Shown: positions 6,782-14,792, numbered from the stretch's first letter. The stretch is 64,000 nucleotides of DNA from Mesorhizobium_K quangtriensis (GCF_040081925.1 NZ_JBEBMF010000002.1:1116001-1180000); one strand, 5' to 3'. Numbers and translations are program-made. Notes: generated by a model not told the origin, from the sequence alone.

Positions 6782-7531
6782 TCAGAACTGGTAGTTCAAG
6801 CCAATTTTGACGGTGTGCAACTGGTTGTCGAAGGAGAATGGCTCGTCCATGCTCCCGTCGACATGGCCATAAGTCTCGCCGCCGAAGTCGGCGAACATAT
6901 ATTCGGCCTTCACGGTCCACTGGTCCGTAAAGGCATGTTCGATGCCCGCGCCGATTGTCCAGCCGACACGGGTCTCGTCGCCGAAGCCGGCTTCGTTTCC
7001 ATCGAAGCCCCATTTGCCATCGCTGTCCTCGTTGCCGACGCCATCGAACTCGCCACCCGCGTTCTTCATGGTGGCAAAGGCAACGCCGCCTTTGCCGTAG
7101 AACAGTGTGCGATCGGCAGCATAGCCGACCCGGCCGGTAACCGACCCGAAGAAACCGTATTCGGTAAAGAGACCGTCGTCGTCATCGTTTGGATCTGTGT
7201 AGGTCTTATCGTTTGAGACCCAACCCAATTCAGCCTCCGGACCGAATACCCAAGAGCCGCTCTGGAAATTGTAGCCAAGCGTTGCGCCGAGAGTGAAACC
7301 GTCGTCGTTTATACTCAGTTGGGCCCCAGGCGTGGCGCCGCCATACTCCTCGCCGGTGATATCCGTGGCCTTGGTCCGGCTATGCGCCCAGCCACCAAAA
7401 ACGCCGACATATACGCCTGACCAGTCGTAGGCGCCGTCGACCACGACAACGTCTTCCACGACGGCATCCGCCGCATAGGCCGGAACTGCCGTAGCCATCG
7501 CAAGAGCCGCTGCAAGCAACCGTATTCTCAT
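6782..7531 (-). CDS. Omp25/Omp31-like outer-membrane protein
   Basis: 249 residues. A signal peptide (MRIRLLAAALAMATAVPAYA) precedes YDWSGVYVGVFGGW, a first strand of the Omp25/31 type. An acidic loop (TDPNDDDDG) and further strands follow (GYNFQSGSWVFGPEAELGW; RVGWTIGAGIEHAFTDQWTVKAEY), ending NYQF. The ATG at 7531 starts the signal peptide; the 33 bases upstream in frame are not kept. It is predicted to sit in the outer membrane as an eight-stranded barrel. It is the second of two paralogous barrel genes. Confidence 0.85.
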   Translation of the reverse strand: MRIRLLAAALAMATAVPAYAADAVVEDVVVVDGAYDWSGVYVGVFGGWAHSRTKATDITGEEYGGATPGAQLSINDDGFTLGATLGYNFQSGSWVFGPEAELGWVSNDKTYTDPNDDDDGLFTEYGFFGSVTGRVGYAADRTLFYGKGGVAFATMKNAGGEFDGVGNEDSDGKWGFDGNEAGFGDETRVGWTIGAGIEHAFTDQWTVKAEYMFADFGGETYGHVDGSMDEPFSFDNQLHTVKIGLNYQF

Positions 7532-7640
7532 AAGAGTTGTCCCCGACCGAGTTGATGATTGCAATTAGCACGGCTTGGTTGAGCAGTCTGTTACCCAACG
7601 GCAACATCCGACGGCCCGATTCTGGCGGTATGCGCCCTGT

Positions 7641-7898
7641 TCATTCCATGTCCGGAACGTCGCCGGCCTGAAAGAGCGTCGTCGGCTCGCCGTATTCGCC
7701 GATCGCCGGGTTGGCCTCGCGGCTCCATGCAATCACTCCAGCATGTTTCGTCGCGAGCGCCTTGGCCGTCCGGATCGCGCGTTCCTCACTCTGCTGCTCG
7801 GCAGGTCCGTATGCCGCTACCAGCTCGCCGTCTTCGCCACGATCAAACGCCGCAGCGACGATGAGCTTCGGCATCTTGCGTTCAGGAAGTTGGCTCAC
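7641..7898 (-). CDS. hypothetical protein coupled to SRAP gene
   Basis: 85 residues with an alpha/beta-like pattern (LIVAAAFDRGEDGELVAAYGP, AIRTAKALATKHAGVIAWSRE). The GTG at 7898 overlaps the stop of the upstream SRAP gene (GTGA), implying translational coupling and SOS co-expression. An internal ATG at 7874 is the alternative start. No domain is recognised with certainty. Confidence 0.65.
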   Translation of the reverse strand: MSQLPERKMPKLIVAAAFDRGEDGELVAAYGPAEQQSEERAIRTAKALATKHAGVIAWSREANPAIGEYGEPTTLFQAGDVPDME

Positions 7899-8578
7899 AG
7901 CGGATTGACCATAGTGGCGTCATCGTTCGGCTTGTCGGCGCGGCTCGACGCGTTGACCGCGCGATCGACGCGATGGAATTTCAGCTCACCGTCTAAATTT
8001 TTCGACAGGAGCGGCTTCACGTCAGGCAGCAGCGTGGCTGGGTGCAGCCATGCGTCATAGGCATCGGGTGCCAGAATGGCCGGCTGGCGGTCGTGCAACT
8101 CACTCATCGGCTCTGCCGCCGGCATGGTGATAATCGTGCAACTGGTAATGCCGAGATTGTCATTGTGCGCCCACAGGCCGGCAAAACTGAATGGCTGGTT
8201 GTCAGGCAGGTGGATGAACCAGGGATCACGCTTCTTGTCGGCCGGGCTGATCGTCCATTCATAAAAGCCATCGGCCGGGATCAGGCAACGCTTCGACTTC
8301 CATGCATCCTTGAAAGCCCCTGATGTGTCGACTGTCTCGATGCGCGCATTGAACATCGCCGCCTTGGGCATTTCCTTCGCCCACCATGGCACGAGCCACC
8401 AGCGACCTTCCCTGACCTGCTGGGCACCATCCTCGTCTGCCGTGACGAAATAGACATCCTCTGTCGGCGCGATGTTGTAGCGGGCCTGGGTGTTGCGGCC
8501 CGTCTCGCTCGCCGGCAGCAGGCTGTACATGCGGTGTATTTCAGCCCAGGTGTGGAAGCGGGTGAAGCGACCGCACAT
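7895..8578 (-). CDS. SRAP family abasic-site cross-linking protein (YedK/HMCES-like)
   Basis: 227 residues. It begins MCGRFTRF, with the invariant Cys2 that after Met removal forms the thiazolidine link to abasic sites in single-stranded DNA. Further family motifs visible are the NARIET-type strand (MFNARIETV), the RCLIPADGFYEW motif with its conserved Asn/Glu environment, and SFAGLWAH. The ATG at 8578 follows gggagg; the upstream in-frame extension is rejected because Cys must be residue 2. It shields abasic sites and self-reverses. A LexA box 26 bp upstream indicates SOS control. Confidence 0.9.
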   Translation of the reverse strand: MCGRFTRFHTWAEIHRMYSLLPASETGRNTQARYNIAPTEDVYFVTADEDGAQQVREGRWWLVPWWAKEMPKAAMFNARIETVDTSGAFKDAWKSKRCLIPADGFYEWTISPADKKRDPWFIHLPDNQPFSFAGLWAHNDNLGITSCTIITMPAAEPMSELHDRQPAILAPDAYDAWLHPATLLPDVKPLLSKNLDGELKFHRVDRAVNASSRADKPNDDATMVNPL

Positions 8579-8603
8579 ACCTATCCCTCCCTTTTTCCAC
8601 AGT

Positions 8604-8618
8604 GAACAAAAATGGAAC
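8604..8618. promoter_or_regulatory. LexA (SOS) box, alphaproteobacterial type
   Basis: GAAC-N7-GAAC (8604-8607 and 8615-8618), which reads GTTC-N7-GTTC on the minus strand, the established alphaproteobacterial LexA operator. It lies 26 bp before the SRAP start and 55 bp before the divergent gene at 8673, so it can serve both. Confidence 0.75.
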
Positions 8619-8672
8619 AAAAGAGTCAATGGACGGATTGACCAAGCCGGCCCTGCGCTCCTAATTCGGTGC

Positions 8673-9002
8673 ATGCCCGAACCATATTGGCCGAAACGCA
8701 AAGGAGCATACTGGCTGTCCGAAGCGGCCAAGAACGGTCAGTACGCGTCGATCAAATGCACTTATTGCAAGCGGCACCGGTACTATTTCATTGCCGATCT
8801 GCTGACCGCGTTCGGTGACATGGAATGCGATGATGTTATCCGGGCGACCGGCCTTCGGTGTCGGCAGTGCGACGGGAAGGGGTCTCTGGATTTCAGGCTA
8901 GGTGGTCCGCCCAGCGATATGGCTGACCTTGCCATCCAGCGAAAGATTGAGCGCGTCGTCTACACCCGCAGAATTGTCTGGAAGGACAAGCGGGGTGTGT
9001 GA
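8673..9002 (+). CDS. zinc-ribbon-like hypothetical protein divergent to SRAP
   Basis: 109 residues. Two Cys pairs, CTYCKRHR (about 32-39) and CRQCDGKG (about 63-70), suggest a zinc-binding fold. The rest is basic and helical. The ATG at 8673 is chosen because earlier in-frame starts run back into the SRAP coding region and the LexA box. It shares its promoter region with the SOS-controlled SRAP gene. A DNA-damage role is inference from context only. Confidence 0.65.
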   Translation: MPEPYWPKRKGAYWLSEAAKNGQYASIKCTYCKRHRYYFIADLLTAFGDMECDDVIRATGLRCRQCDGKGSLDFRLGGPPSDMADLAIQRKIERVVYTRRIVWKDKRGV

Positions 9003-9023
9003 GTTATCAGAATGTGCAGCGGC

Positions 9024-9995
9024 TCAGTTGCACGTTGTTCCGGGCTTGAAGGATTTGAGCAAATGGTCGATCACAGGGCCAAACTCAGCAATGTCGGCAG
9101 TATCGTATTCGAGAAGGAAAAAGGCGGAGCCAGAATCGCAAATCGCGATTGCGCGCTCGTACATGACGCGGTCCCCTTTGGTGCCTGACCAACTCGCCCA
9201 CGTCTCATCTCTTTTCTCGTATGTGACATTCCAGCCGTAAGAGCGGGTGAGTTCAATTCGCTCCCTAACTTCGGATTTGAAATTGCCTTCTGTGAGATGG
9301 CTTCCCCAAATCGATAGCTCAGCGTTTCCATCAGCCGACTTTGCGATTCCGCCATCGCCATTGGTTGACTCCACGATCCCGGAAAAGCCTGGAGGGATAT
9401 CGATCCAGAATCCGAAACGGGGATTGCCGTATAGCGTCCAGGAGCTATCGCCGTACGACGCAGGTTGTTGAGAGCCGCCACACGCTGCTTTGAAGTCCAT
9501 AAGCTTTGCGCCATCGCCGGGTCGAGGAGCAAGCGAGAAGCGTTCCCCCCCAACCTCTATCTCTGCACCTTCGGTACTTGAGTTGTTCCAGTGCTCGAAC
9601 ACTGCTTCAGCGTTTCCAATCGTCAGCGAAAGCATCCAACCACCATCAAGCTCGTTAGATGAAACTTCAATCGAGTTGATTGCGAGCGTCGTGGGCCAAC
9701 CACCAGCCAGCAACAACTGACCCTCTGCCGCGCCTTCCGTGCCAATAATCAAACTGGCAGCAATGCGCTCCACAGGTCCGACAGTAACGGTGAAATTTGC
9801 AGAGCCGAACTCACCACAAGAAAGGGAGTGAGAGATACATTCTGGGACTTCGTCGCCTGAGCATTCGCTGTAGTCGATAGAGGCCCGTTTCTGCGCCTCA
9901 TCTTTCGTCAAGTACGCGTGCAATTCACTACCGTGGGCGGAGGCTGAAAACAGCCATGCAAGTCCGATGGCTAACGGACCAAGTGCTTTAGGCAT
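9024..9995 (-). CDS. secreted hypothetical protein
   Basis: 323 residues. An N-terminal signal peptide (about 1-22, MPKALGPLAIGLAWLFSASAHG) targets it to the periplasm. The mature part has several Cys (CSGDEVPEC, SLSC, AACGG, CDSG), suggesting disulfides, and many beta strands. The ATG at 9995 is preferred among three adjacent start codons because aggagg sits 5 bases upstream. It overlaps the end of the XRE gene by a few bases and is probably co-transcribed with it. No family recognised. Confidence 0.7.
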   Translation of the reverse strand: MPKALGPLAIGLAWLFSASAHGSELHAYLTKDEAQKRASIDYSECSGDEVPECISHSLSCGEFGSANFTVTVGPVERIAASLIIGTEGAAEGQLLLAGGWPTTLAINSIEVSSNELDGGWMLSLTIGNAEAVFEHWNNSSTEGAEIEVGGERFSLAPRPGDGAKLMDFKAACGGSQQPASYGDSSWTLYGNPRFGFWIDIPPGFSGIVESTNGDGGIAKSADGNAELSIWGSHLTEGNFKSEVRERIELTRSYGWNVTYEKRDETWASWSGTKGDRVMYERAIAICDSGSAFFLLEYDTADIAEFGPVIDHLLKSFKPGTTCN

Positions 9996-10236
9996 CATCA
10001 CCTCCTGGCTTTGTCATCCGCACGCCAGCCCCACCGCCATTCTCCGGGATGAACTGAACGCCGGCCTTCTCTAGGGCTTTCTGGACTGCGTCCAAATTCG
10101 CAACCGAGCTTCGGCCTGTGCCGATTGTCTCCATTCGTTGAATTGTCGCGAACGAAACACCTGACCGTTCCACCAGATCGTTTTGCGTAAGCCCAAGGAG
10201 TGCGCGCGCAGCCCTGATTTGCGAACCTGAAATCAC
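9988..10236 (-). CDS. XRE-family helix-turn-helix repressor
   Basis: 82 residues. ISGSQIRAARALLGLTQNDLVERSGVSFATIQRMETIGT is a classic Cro/CI-type HTH, followed by LDAVQKALEKAGVQFIPENGGG, the usual short tail of rhizobial XRE regulators. The start is the GTG at 10236, preceded by gaggaaag; the ATG at 10272 lies in the operator region and is rejected. It probably represses its own promoter and the divergent cassette at 10381 through the palindrome at 10276-10292. Confidence 0.8.
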   Translation of the reverse strand: MISGSQIRAARALLGLTQNDLVERSGVSFATIQRMETIGTGRSSVANLDAVQKALEKAGVQFIPENGGGAGVRMTKPGGDDA

Positions 10237-10267
10237 GTTGACTTTCCTCGCCTGTGATATTGCCAAT

Positions 10268-10297
10268 CTCATATGTGCGATAATTTATCGCATATGA
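10268..10297. promoter_or_regulatory. palindromic operator between XRE gene and divergent cassette
   Basis: The core TGCGATAA (10276-10283) and its reverse complement (10285-10292) are separated by one base. Outer CTCATA/TATGAG arms extend it with a 2-base asymmetry. It lies 40 bp upstream of the XRE start and about 90 bp upstream of the divergent gene, the expected place for autoregulation. Confidence 0.6.
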
Positions 10298-10380
10298 GCA
10301 AGATAATGCTTGAATCATAGTGAACGCCGTGCTATAAAATACATCACACACGCTAAAGAAACAAGCACAGGGAAAATGGA

Positions 10381-10641
10381 ATGCCGCTTCTCGTAGACAC
10401 CACCCCGAACCTCCTGATCGACATTTACCGGACCTTGCCGCAGGAAGCCCGCGCAGAGTTTCGCGACGTGGCCGGCGACTTCTCCTATGGCCTCAACGCC
10501 ACCATCGAAGGTGCGCACCGCGCCATGAAGAGTTGGGTTGCCTCGCCTCCGTCATGGATTAGCGCTGCCCGCCAGCAGGCCCGCCAGCGCTTTCTTGCCA
10601 CTCTCGACAACTTCACGGAGGCACAGGCTCTCGCCGCCTAG
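10381..10641 (+). CDS. hypothetical protein, first gene of XRE-controlled cassette
   Basis: 86 residues, helical and Ala/Arg-rich. The ATG is preceded by caggga. It is divergent from the XRE repressor across a palindromic operator, so it is probably the first gene of a repressed cassette. Next genes follow on the same strand at 10687 and 10910. No domain recognised. Confidence 0.6.
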   Translation: MPLLVDTTPNLLIDIYRTLPQEARAEFRDVAGDFSYGLNATIEGAHRAMKSWVASPPSWISAARQQARQRFLATLDNFTEAQALAA

Positions 10642-10686
10642 CCAGCGGCACACAGGCTTCGTAGCGAAACAACCCGGAGCATTCCA

Positions 10687-10884
10687 ATGGCCCGCCGCCG
10701 CAAGCGCCTAGACCCGAAGTTCGCAGCCTTCGCCCTCACGGCGAACAAAGCCCTTCTTGACGCCTTCCGCGCCCATGGCATCGCTACCAGTTCCCTCGCC
10801 CATTTCGACCGTGAAGCCGGTCGCGTTGTGGACGACATCATAGCCCTGATGCAGCTCGCAGAGAGACGCTGCACCACGGCCTAA
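10687..10884 (+). CDS. small basic helical hypothetical protein
   Basis: 65 residues: a basic N-terminus (MARRRKRLDPK), then an amphipathic helical segment (FAAFALTANKALLDAFRAHGI). The start has cccggagcattcca upstream. The context is phage-like. Function unknown. Confidence 0.55.
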   Translation: MARRRKRLDPKFAAFALTANKALLDAFRAHGIATSSLAHFDREAGRVVDDIIALMQLAERRCTTA

Positions 10885-10909
10885 AAAGTCAACACGCGGG
10901 AGAATACCA

Positions 10910-11392
10910 ATGCTGAACAAGACCGTTCAGGCAGCCGCCGAAGGCATGCCTAATCTCAACCGCCGCAACCTGCTCGCCGGCCTAGCCACCGCTCCGGTTG
11001 TCGCCCTCCCCGCAGTAGCAGTTGCTGCGGTGGAACCGGTGACCGCTCAAGAGCGTCTGGACGCAGCCATTGCCGAATTGAAGGCAGCGGCGTCCGAACT
11101 CTGGCCCGACGCGGATATTCACCGGGAGCATGTGGGCACGCCCGGCGACACGGCCGAAGCGCTTCCTGTCATGGTTATCGTGGGACGTTCGGCGCGCGTT
11201 TGTCGTGTCCCATGGTCAGGCCCCGACGTCTACGAATGCCGCGACGAGAAAACCGGACAACAGCCGATCTATTGGGTAGAGAAAACCGCCAAGGGATACC
11301 GCTGTGCACATTGGTGGAAGGGTGCACGGCAGGGAGGGTGGTTGCGCTACTCAGAAAGCCGTCTGCGCCTTGTCCGTGTGCTGGAGGGCTGA
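10910..11392 (+). CDS. hypothetical protein with twin-arginine signal
   Basis: 160 residues. The N-terminus NRRNLLAGLATAPVVALPAVAVAA is a twin-arginine signal peptide (RRNLLAG), implying Sec-independent export. The mature region has an amphipathic helix (ERLDAAIAELKAAASELWPD), then Trp/Tyr-rich segments ending …YRCAHWWKGARQGGW. The start has cgggag upstream. I recall similar TAT-signalled proteins in rhizobial prophage remnants. The role is unknown. Confidence 0.6.
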   Translation: MLNKTVQAAAEGMPNLNRRNLLAGLATAPVVALPAVAVAAVEPVTAQERLDAAIAELKAAASELWPDADIHREHVGTPGDTAEALPVMVIVGRSARVCRVPWSGPDVYECRDEKTGQQPIYWVEKTAKGYRCAHWWKGARQGGWLRYSESRLRLVRVLEG

Positions 11393-11447
11393 CCGATGAT
11401 GGCCAAGGATTTCGGACCTTGAGGGTGGCCTGTGGGACGCCCTCAAC

Positions 11448-11633
11448 ATGGCAGAGCTCGCCGCCGATCATGTAACAGCGCTCCATGGCCATCGGACAGC
11501 CAAGGGCTTTCTGATCGATGAAGGTAGCATGCGTCTGCTGGCCTTCGCGACCATGCACACCCTGACACTTGTTGAAAGGGCAAAGGCGGAATGGTCCGAC
11601 GCCATGGCGGCTGCGCGCAAGGCGGAGGGCTGA
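11448..11633 (+). CDS. hypothetical protein, possibly 5'-truncated by a frameshift
   Basis: 61 residues from the ATG at 11448, which lacks a ribosome binding site. The same frame stays protein-like upstream to 11400 (…DLEGGLWDALN), while a well-placed ATG (11398, after ggaggg of the preceding gene end) reads MAKD and then stops. Adding two bases after MAKD would join the pieces. The gene is therefore either broken or mis-sequenced at its 5' end. The remainder is helical, with no domain recognised. Confidence 0.45.
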   Translation: MAELAADHVTALHGHRTAKGFLIDEGSMRLLAFATMHTLTLVERAKAEWSDAMAAARKAEG

Positions 11634-11867
11634 TCGAGGGACGACCTCCAGGACATCAACGCCGCCACCCACAATCTGCACCAGCTTCTGAAAGTCTTGG
11701 CGGATTATGTCTACGACATCCCGAGTCCCGATACAGAGGCCCGGAGCGCCGTGAACCGCGCCGCTGCTCTCGCCACGCTCGCGAGAGACGAGGCATACCG
11801 CATTGACGATTCAATAAACGCGTTGGTGGGCGCCACCCTCCAAAAGAAAAAGGGGGCGGTGCGATGA
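11634..11867 (+). pseudogene. protein-like open frame without a standard start codon
   Basis: The frame directly following the TGA at 11631-11633 reads DDLQDINAATHNLHQLL…, then …EARSAVNRAAALATLARDEAY, a convincing helical protein, and stops at 11865-11867 in an ATGA overlap with the next gene. No ATG or GTG is available at its beginning; the first usable codon is TTG at 11697. Either the start was lost by a small deletion near 11634 or the TGA before it is the lesion. Confidence 0.45.
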
Positions 11868-12136
11868 CCGATCCCCTTGTCGTCCTGATCAATGAATATG
11901 AAGCCGCAAAGGCCGCCCTGATCGCTTCCCCTCGCGATGACGACTCCAAGGAGGAACCGTTCGGGGAAGCCTATGCCGCCTTGGCCGATAGCCCGCCCGC
12001 CGCAACAACATTGGAGGGTGCTGTCGCGGCCGTCCGGCTGGTCATGCACGAGGAAAAGACTTGCGGCAGCCAGGAGGAATTCACGGTCACTATGCTGGCC
12101 GCAGCGTTGGCCTATTTCGATGGAGGCGCGACATGA
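11864..12136 (+). CDS. hypothetical protein of phage-like cassette
   Basis: 90 residues, acidic and helical (PLVVLINEYEAAKAALIASP, then TLEGAVAAVRLVMHEEK). It overlaps both neighbours by ATGA, so it lies in the middle of a translationally coupled series. No domain recognised. Confidence 0.6.
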   Translation: MTDPLVVLINEYEAAKAALIASPRDDDSKEEPFGEAYAALADSPPAATTLEGAVAAVRLVMHEEKTCGSQEEFTVTMLAAALAYFDGGAT

Positions 12137-12441
12137 AAAGCGCTCCAGCCGATTTAGCCAACGTGGATGGCGTGTTCTTCCTCACCATCAATAGCAAAGA
12201 CCGCGCCTCAATCGCTACCACCATCGAGCGGCTCATATCCATTCTCGACGCGATGGACCCCGACCCTGATCTGGAGCCGTGGCTTTCTGGTCAGCTCGGG
12301 ACCGGCGACCTTGGCGACGACCGCGAGGAAGAATGTGAGGACGAGGGCGCTCAGTGTGACGACGAGGGCGAACCGGATTGGTGCATTGCCGATGAAGACG
12401 CGCTAGCGCCGATCTGTAGCATCCGGGAGGCCGTACGATGA
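12133..12441 (+). CDS. acidic hypothetical protein of phage-like cassette
   Basis: 102 residues. The first half is helical (RASIATTIERLISILDAMD). The second half is strongly acidic with several Cys (DREEECEDEGAQCDDEGEPDWC), perhaps a metal-binding or DNA-mimic-like tail, which is speculative. The ATG at 12133 overlaps the previous stop and the TGA overlaps the next ATG at 12438. Confidence 0.6.
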   Translation: MKSAPADLANVDGVFFLTINSKDRASIATTIERLISILDAMDPDPDLEPWLSGQLGTGDLGDDREEECEDEGAQCDDEGEPDWCIADEDALAPICSIREAVR

Positions 12442-12566
12442 CCTCCCTGCGGCTCCATCTGGCAAAGCCATCCTCAAGAAACGCTAGTTCCGAGTGGGGA
12501 GGATTTATCCACCGCCGAAAGTCGGGTTCACTATCTCAACATGCTCAGGTGCTACCGGCGTCTTAA
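12438..12566 (+). CDS. short terminal gene of the cassette, probably truncated
   Basis: 42 residues starting by ATGA overlap (12438-12441). The first ~17 residues (MTSLRLHLAKPSSRNAS) look real. The rest runs across the 3' end of the oppositely oriented gene at 12505-12699 and is of low quality. This looks like a gene cut by a recombination endpoint near 12480-12500, which would mark the right edge of the second phage-like cassette. Confidence 0.35.
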   Translation: MTSLRLHLAKPSSRNASSEWGGFIHRRKSGSLSQHAQVLPAS

Positions 12567-12699
12567 GCGAACCCAGTGCCTCTAACATATCCACAGCCGT
12601 GTCTGGCTCTACGGTGATCGTAAACCTGACTAGACATTGGTCACGCTTAAGCTGATCAATCACCGCAGGTTCGCTCAGGTCCGGGATGACATGCTGCAT
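12505..12699 (-). CDS. small hypothetical protein
   Basis: 64 residues: IDQLKRDQCLVRFTITVEPD, then AVDMLEALGSLKTPVAPEHVEIVNPTFGGG, a possible beta-alpha-beta unit. The ATG at 12699 has agaggtaag upstream. Its reading is more protein-like than the opposing frame. No family recognised. Confidence 0.55.
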   Translation of the reverse strand: MQHVIPDLSEPAVIDQLKRDQCLVRFTITVEPDTAVDMLEALGSLKTPVAPEHVEIVNPTFGGG

Positions 12700-12759
12700 A
12701 CGGCTTACCTCTTGGAGTACGGGGCAGAACATCGATGCCCAAAGTCTGCCCCGGTCTTA

Positions 12760-13254
12760 TCACGCCGCCTTAGCCGCAGCGCTCGCCTTGTTTATTGAGG
12801 TCACCGCAAGGTTGGTGAGCTTGTTGTTGGTCGCCTTCTCTTCATCGAGAATTTCGCTCAGGAGCTTGTGCGCCTCATCGTGGCCAAGGTCCTTTGCCCA
12901 CTCTCGCAGAGAGCCGTATCGCGAAATCTCGTAGTGCTCGACTGCCTGACATGCCGCAAGAAGCCCGGCATTCAGAGCGACACCAGAAGCCTCTTTCATC
13001 AGACCCTCAGCTTCTTTGATGAGCCCCTCAATCGCATCACACTTCTCGCCGGCGGCTTTCTTGCCGAGCGATTTAAAAACCTGATCCAGCTTTTTGATCT
13101 GTACCTTCGTCTCGGCGAGGTGATTTTCCGCAGCCTTCTTCAGATTTGCGTCCGTGGCCGCCTTCGCAACCTTCGGCAGAGCTTTCACGATAGCATTCTC
13201 AGCATAATAGACGTCCTCAAGCGTATGCTCGAATATGTCGGCCAGCGTCTTCAT
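12760..13254 (-). CDS. DUF892 (YciE/YciF) ferritin-like protein
   Basis: 164 residues. MKTLADIFEHTLEDVYYAENAIVKALPKVAKAA is the hallmark N-terminus of DUF892. The Glu/His ligands of a four-helix diiron bundle are visible (E16 region, AENHLAETKVQI, AVEHYEISRYGSL, LDEEKATNNKL). The family is a dimeric ferritin-like protein induced by stress; the exact reaction is not established. The start follows ccggagaag. Its place beside a stress-type histidine kinase is consistent with a general stress locus. Confidence 0.9.
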   Translation of the reverse strand: MKTLADIFEHTLEDVYYAENAIVKALPKVAKAATDANLKKAAENHLAETKVQIKKLDQVFKSLGKKAAGEKCDAIEGLIKEAEGLMKEASGVALNAGLLAACQAVEHYEISRYGSLREWAKDLGHDEAHKLLSEILDEEKATNNKLTNLAVTSINKASAAAKAA

Positions 13255-13439
13255 GGCACTTCTCCGGGTTAGAACCAGTGCAATAATGACGTCCCAGATG
13301 GATTGTTCCTTGGTGCCGTTAACAGGATTGGTCTGGCGCAGATGCTGACCAGAAGGTCGGCGTTATCGAGTACAACACGCCCTCATCCAACGCGGAAGTT
13401 CGTGGCGTCAGTCGAGCTTTTCTGTCATTACAGGCAGCG

Positions 13440-14792
13440 ATGCCTACAAATGTCCGCACGCTGGTCAGATCGCAGATACTTTTTATCGCCGTCGGCGTCT
13501 TAGCGCTTCTGGCCATTGTTTCTGCTGCCTTTTGGCTTGACGATCGGTCAAGCGTAATCGCAAGCCAGATCTTGGATGCGCGTGACCTTAAATCAGCCTC
13601 TGTTGACCTCGGCGCGCTTGTACAGCGGGCGGAGTCCAGCCAGCGAGGATTCCTATACACAGAAAATGAGATCTATCTGGCACCATATGATCTCGCGAAA
13701 GAGGCCGCTTTAAGGGACATCGACGCACTTCCGCCGCGTGTCGAGGGGTACGCCGACTTGGTTGCGGTCACCGAACGTCTAAAGCAGGTCATCACAGAGA
13801 AGTTTGCGGAAATGGACGAGAGCATTCGTCTCACTCGTTCACGCGAGAGGAGTTCGGCGCTGGACTTGGTGCTGACTAACCGAGGCAAGGCACTGATGGA
13901 TGAGGCAATGGTCTATATCAGCGGACTCAGCCTCGCTGCGGACAGGCGCTTGAATAGCCTCGTATCGGAGCAAACTGCCAATACGTTGTGGCAACGCCTA
14001 GTTTCCATCGTCGGAGCGACTGTGGTGGCGGCTGCAGCGTTCGCCGCGCTGTTCACCATCATTCGTTACGCGAGGGAACTGTCACGTGCCCACAAAATGC
14101 TAAGCGCGGCCAACACTCAGCTTGAAACAAAGGTTGCCAACAGGACAGCCGACCTAGCGAAAAGCACTGAGGAAATGCGGGCTGCAAAGGATCGTGCAGA
14201 ATCCCTGATGCTTGAGGTTAATCACCGGGTTGCCAATAGTCTGGCGATCGTATCATCCTTGATTGGCCTTCAAGCAAATTCCAGTGGGGACGCTTCAACC
14301 AAAACCGCGCTGACAGAAACTCAGTCACGCATCCAAGCTGTGGCGCTCGTCCATCAGCGTCTCTACAGGTCTGACAACGTTACCGAAGTGGCACTAGACG
14401 ATTACCTGCGCAGCTTGCTCGACCAATTTCAGACAACGATGGGTGACGATAAGCGCATCTCGCTCAGCTACCATCTGGAACCTATTTCGTTGCGGACAGA
14501 CGCCACAATCAACCTGGGCGTTATTGCCTCCGAATGGGTGATGAACGCCGCAAAATATGCCTATCCTGAACGAGCCGGACCAGTTCGTGTCAATTTAACG
14601 CGAGGAGCTGAGGGCGATGCTTTATTGTCTGTCGAAGACGACGGGGTCGGCCGAGGTACGGGACCGGCACAAGGTACTGGTCTGGGAAGTCGGATCGTTA
14701 AGGCGATGGCGACGGCTTTGCGCGGACGCGTTGAATACGTGGATCGCAATCCGGGTCTTTCCGCTAGGCTAGCTTTTCCGCTCTCGGCATGA
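13440..14792 (+). CDS. CHASE3-domain sensor histidine kinase (HisKA_2 type)
   Basis: 450 residues. The first membrane helix is at about 12-34, a periplasmic CHASE3-like helical domain at about 36-180, the second membrane helix at about 185-210, and a coiled coil at about 215-250. The HisKA_2 phosphoacceptor motif EVNHRVANSLAIV follows, with His at 262. The HATPase part shows an N-box NAAKYAYPE and G-boxes EDDGVGRG and GTGLGSRI. HisKA_2 kinases feed the PhyR/EcfG general stress pathway or single response regulators in alphaproteobacteria. No cognate regulator is adjacent. The neighbour downstream is a periplasmic binding protein. Confidence 0.9.
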   Translation: MPTNVRTLVRSQILFIAVGVLALLAIVSAAFWLDDRSSVIASQILDARDLKSASVDLGALVQRAESSQRGFLYTENEIYLAPYDLAKEAALRDIDALPPRVEGYADLVAVTERLKQVITEKFAEMDESIRLTRSRERSSALDLVLTNRGKALMDEAMVYISGLSLAADRRLNSLVSEQTANTLWQRLVSIVGATVVAAAAFAALFTIIRYARELSRAHKMLSAANTQLETKVANRTADLAKSTEEMRAAKDRAESLMLEVNHRVANSLAIVSSLIGLQANSSGDASTKTALTETQSRIQAVALVHQRLYRSDNVTEVALDDYLRSLLDQFQTTMGDDKRISLSYHLEPISLRTDATINLGVIASEWVMNAAKYAYPERAGPVRVNLTRGAEGDALLSVEDDGVGRGTGPAQGTGLGSRIVKAMATALRGRVEYVDRNPGLSARLAFPLSA

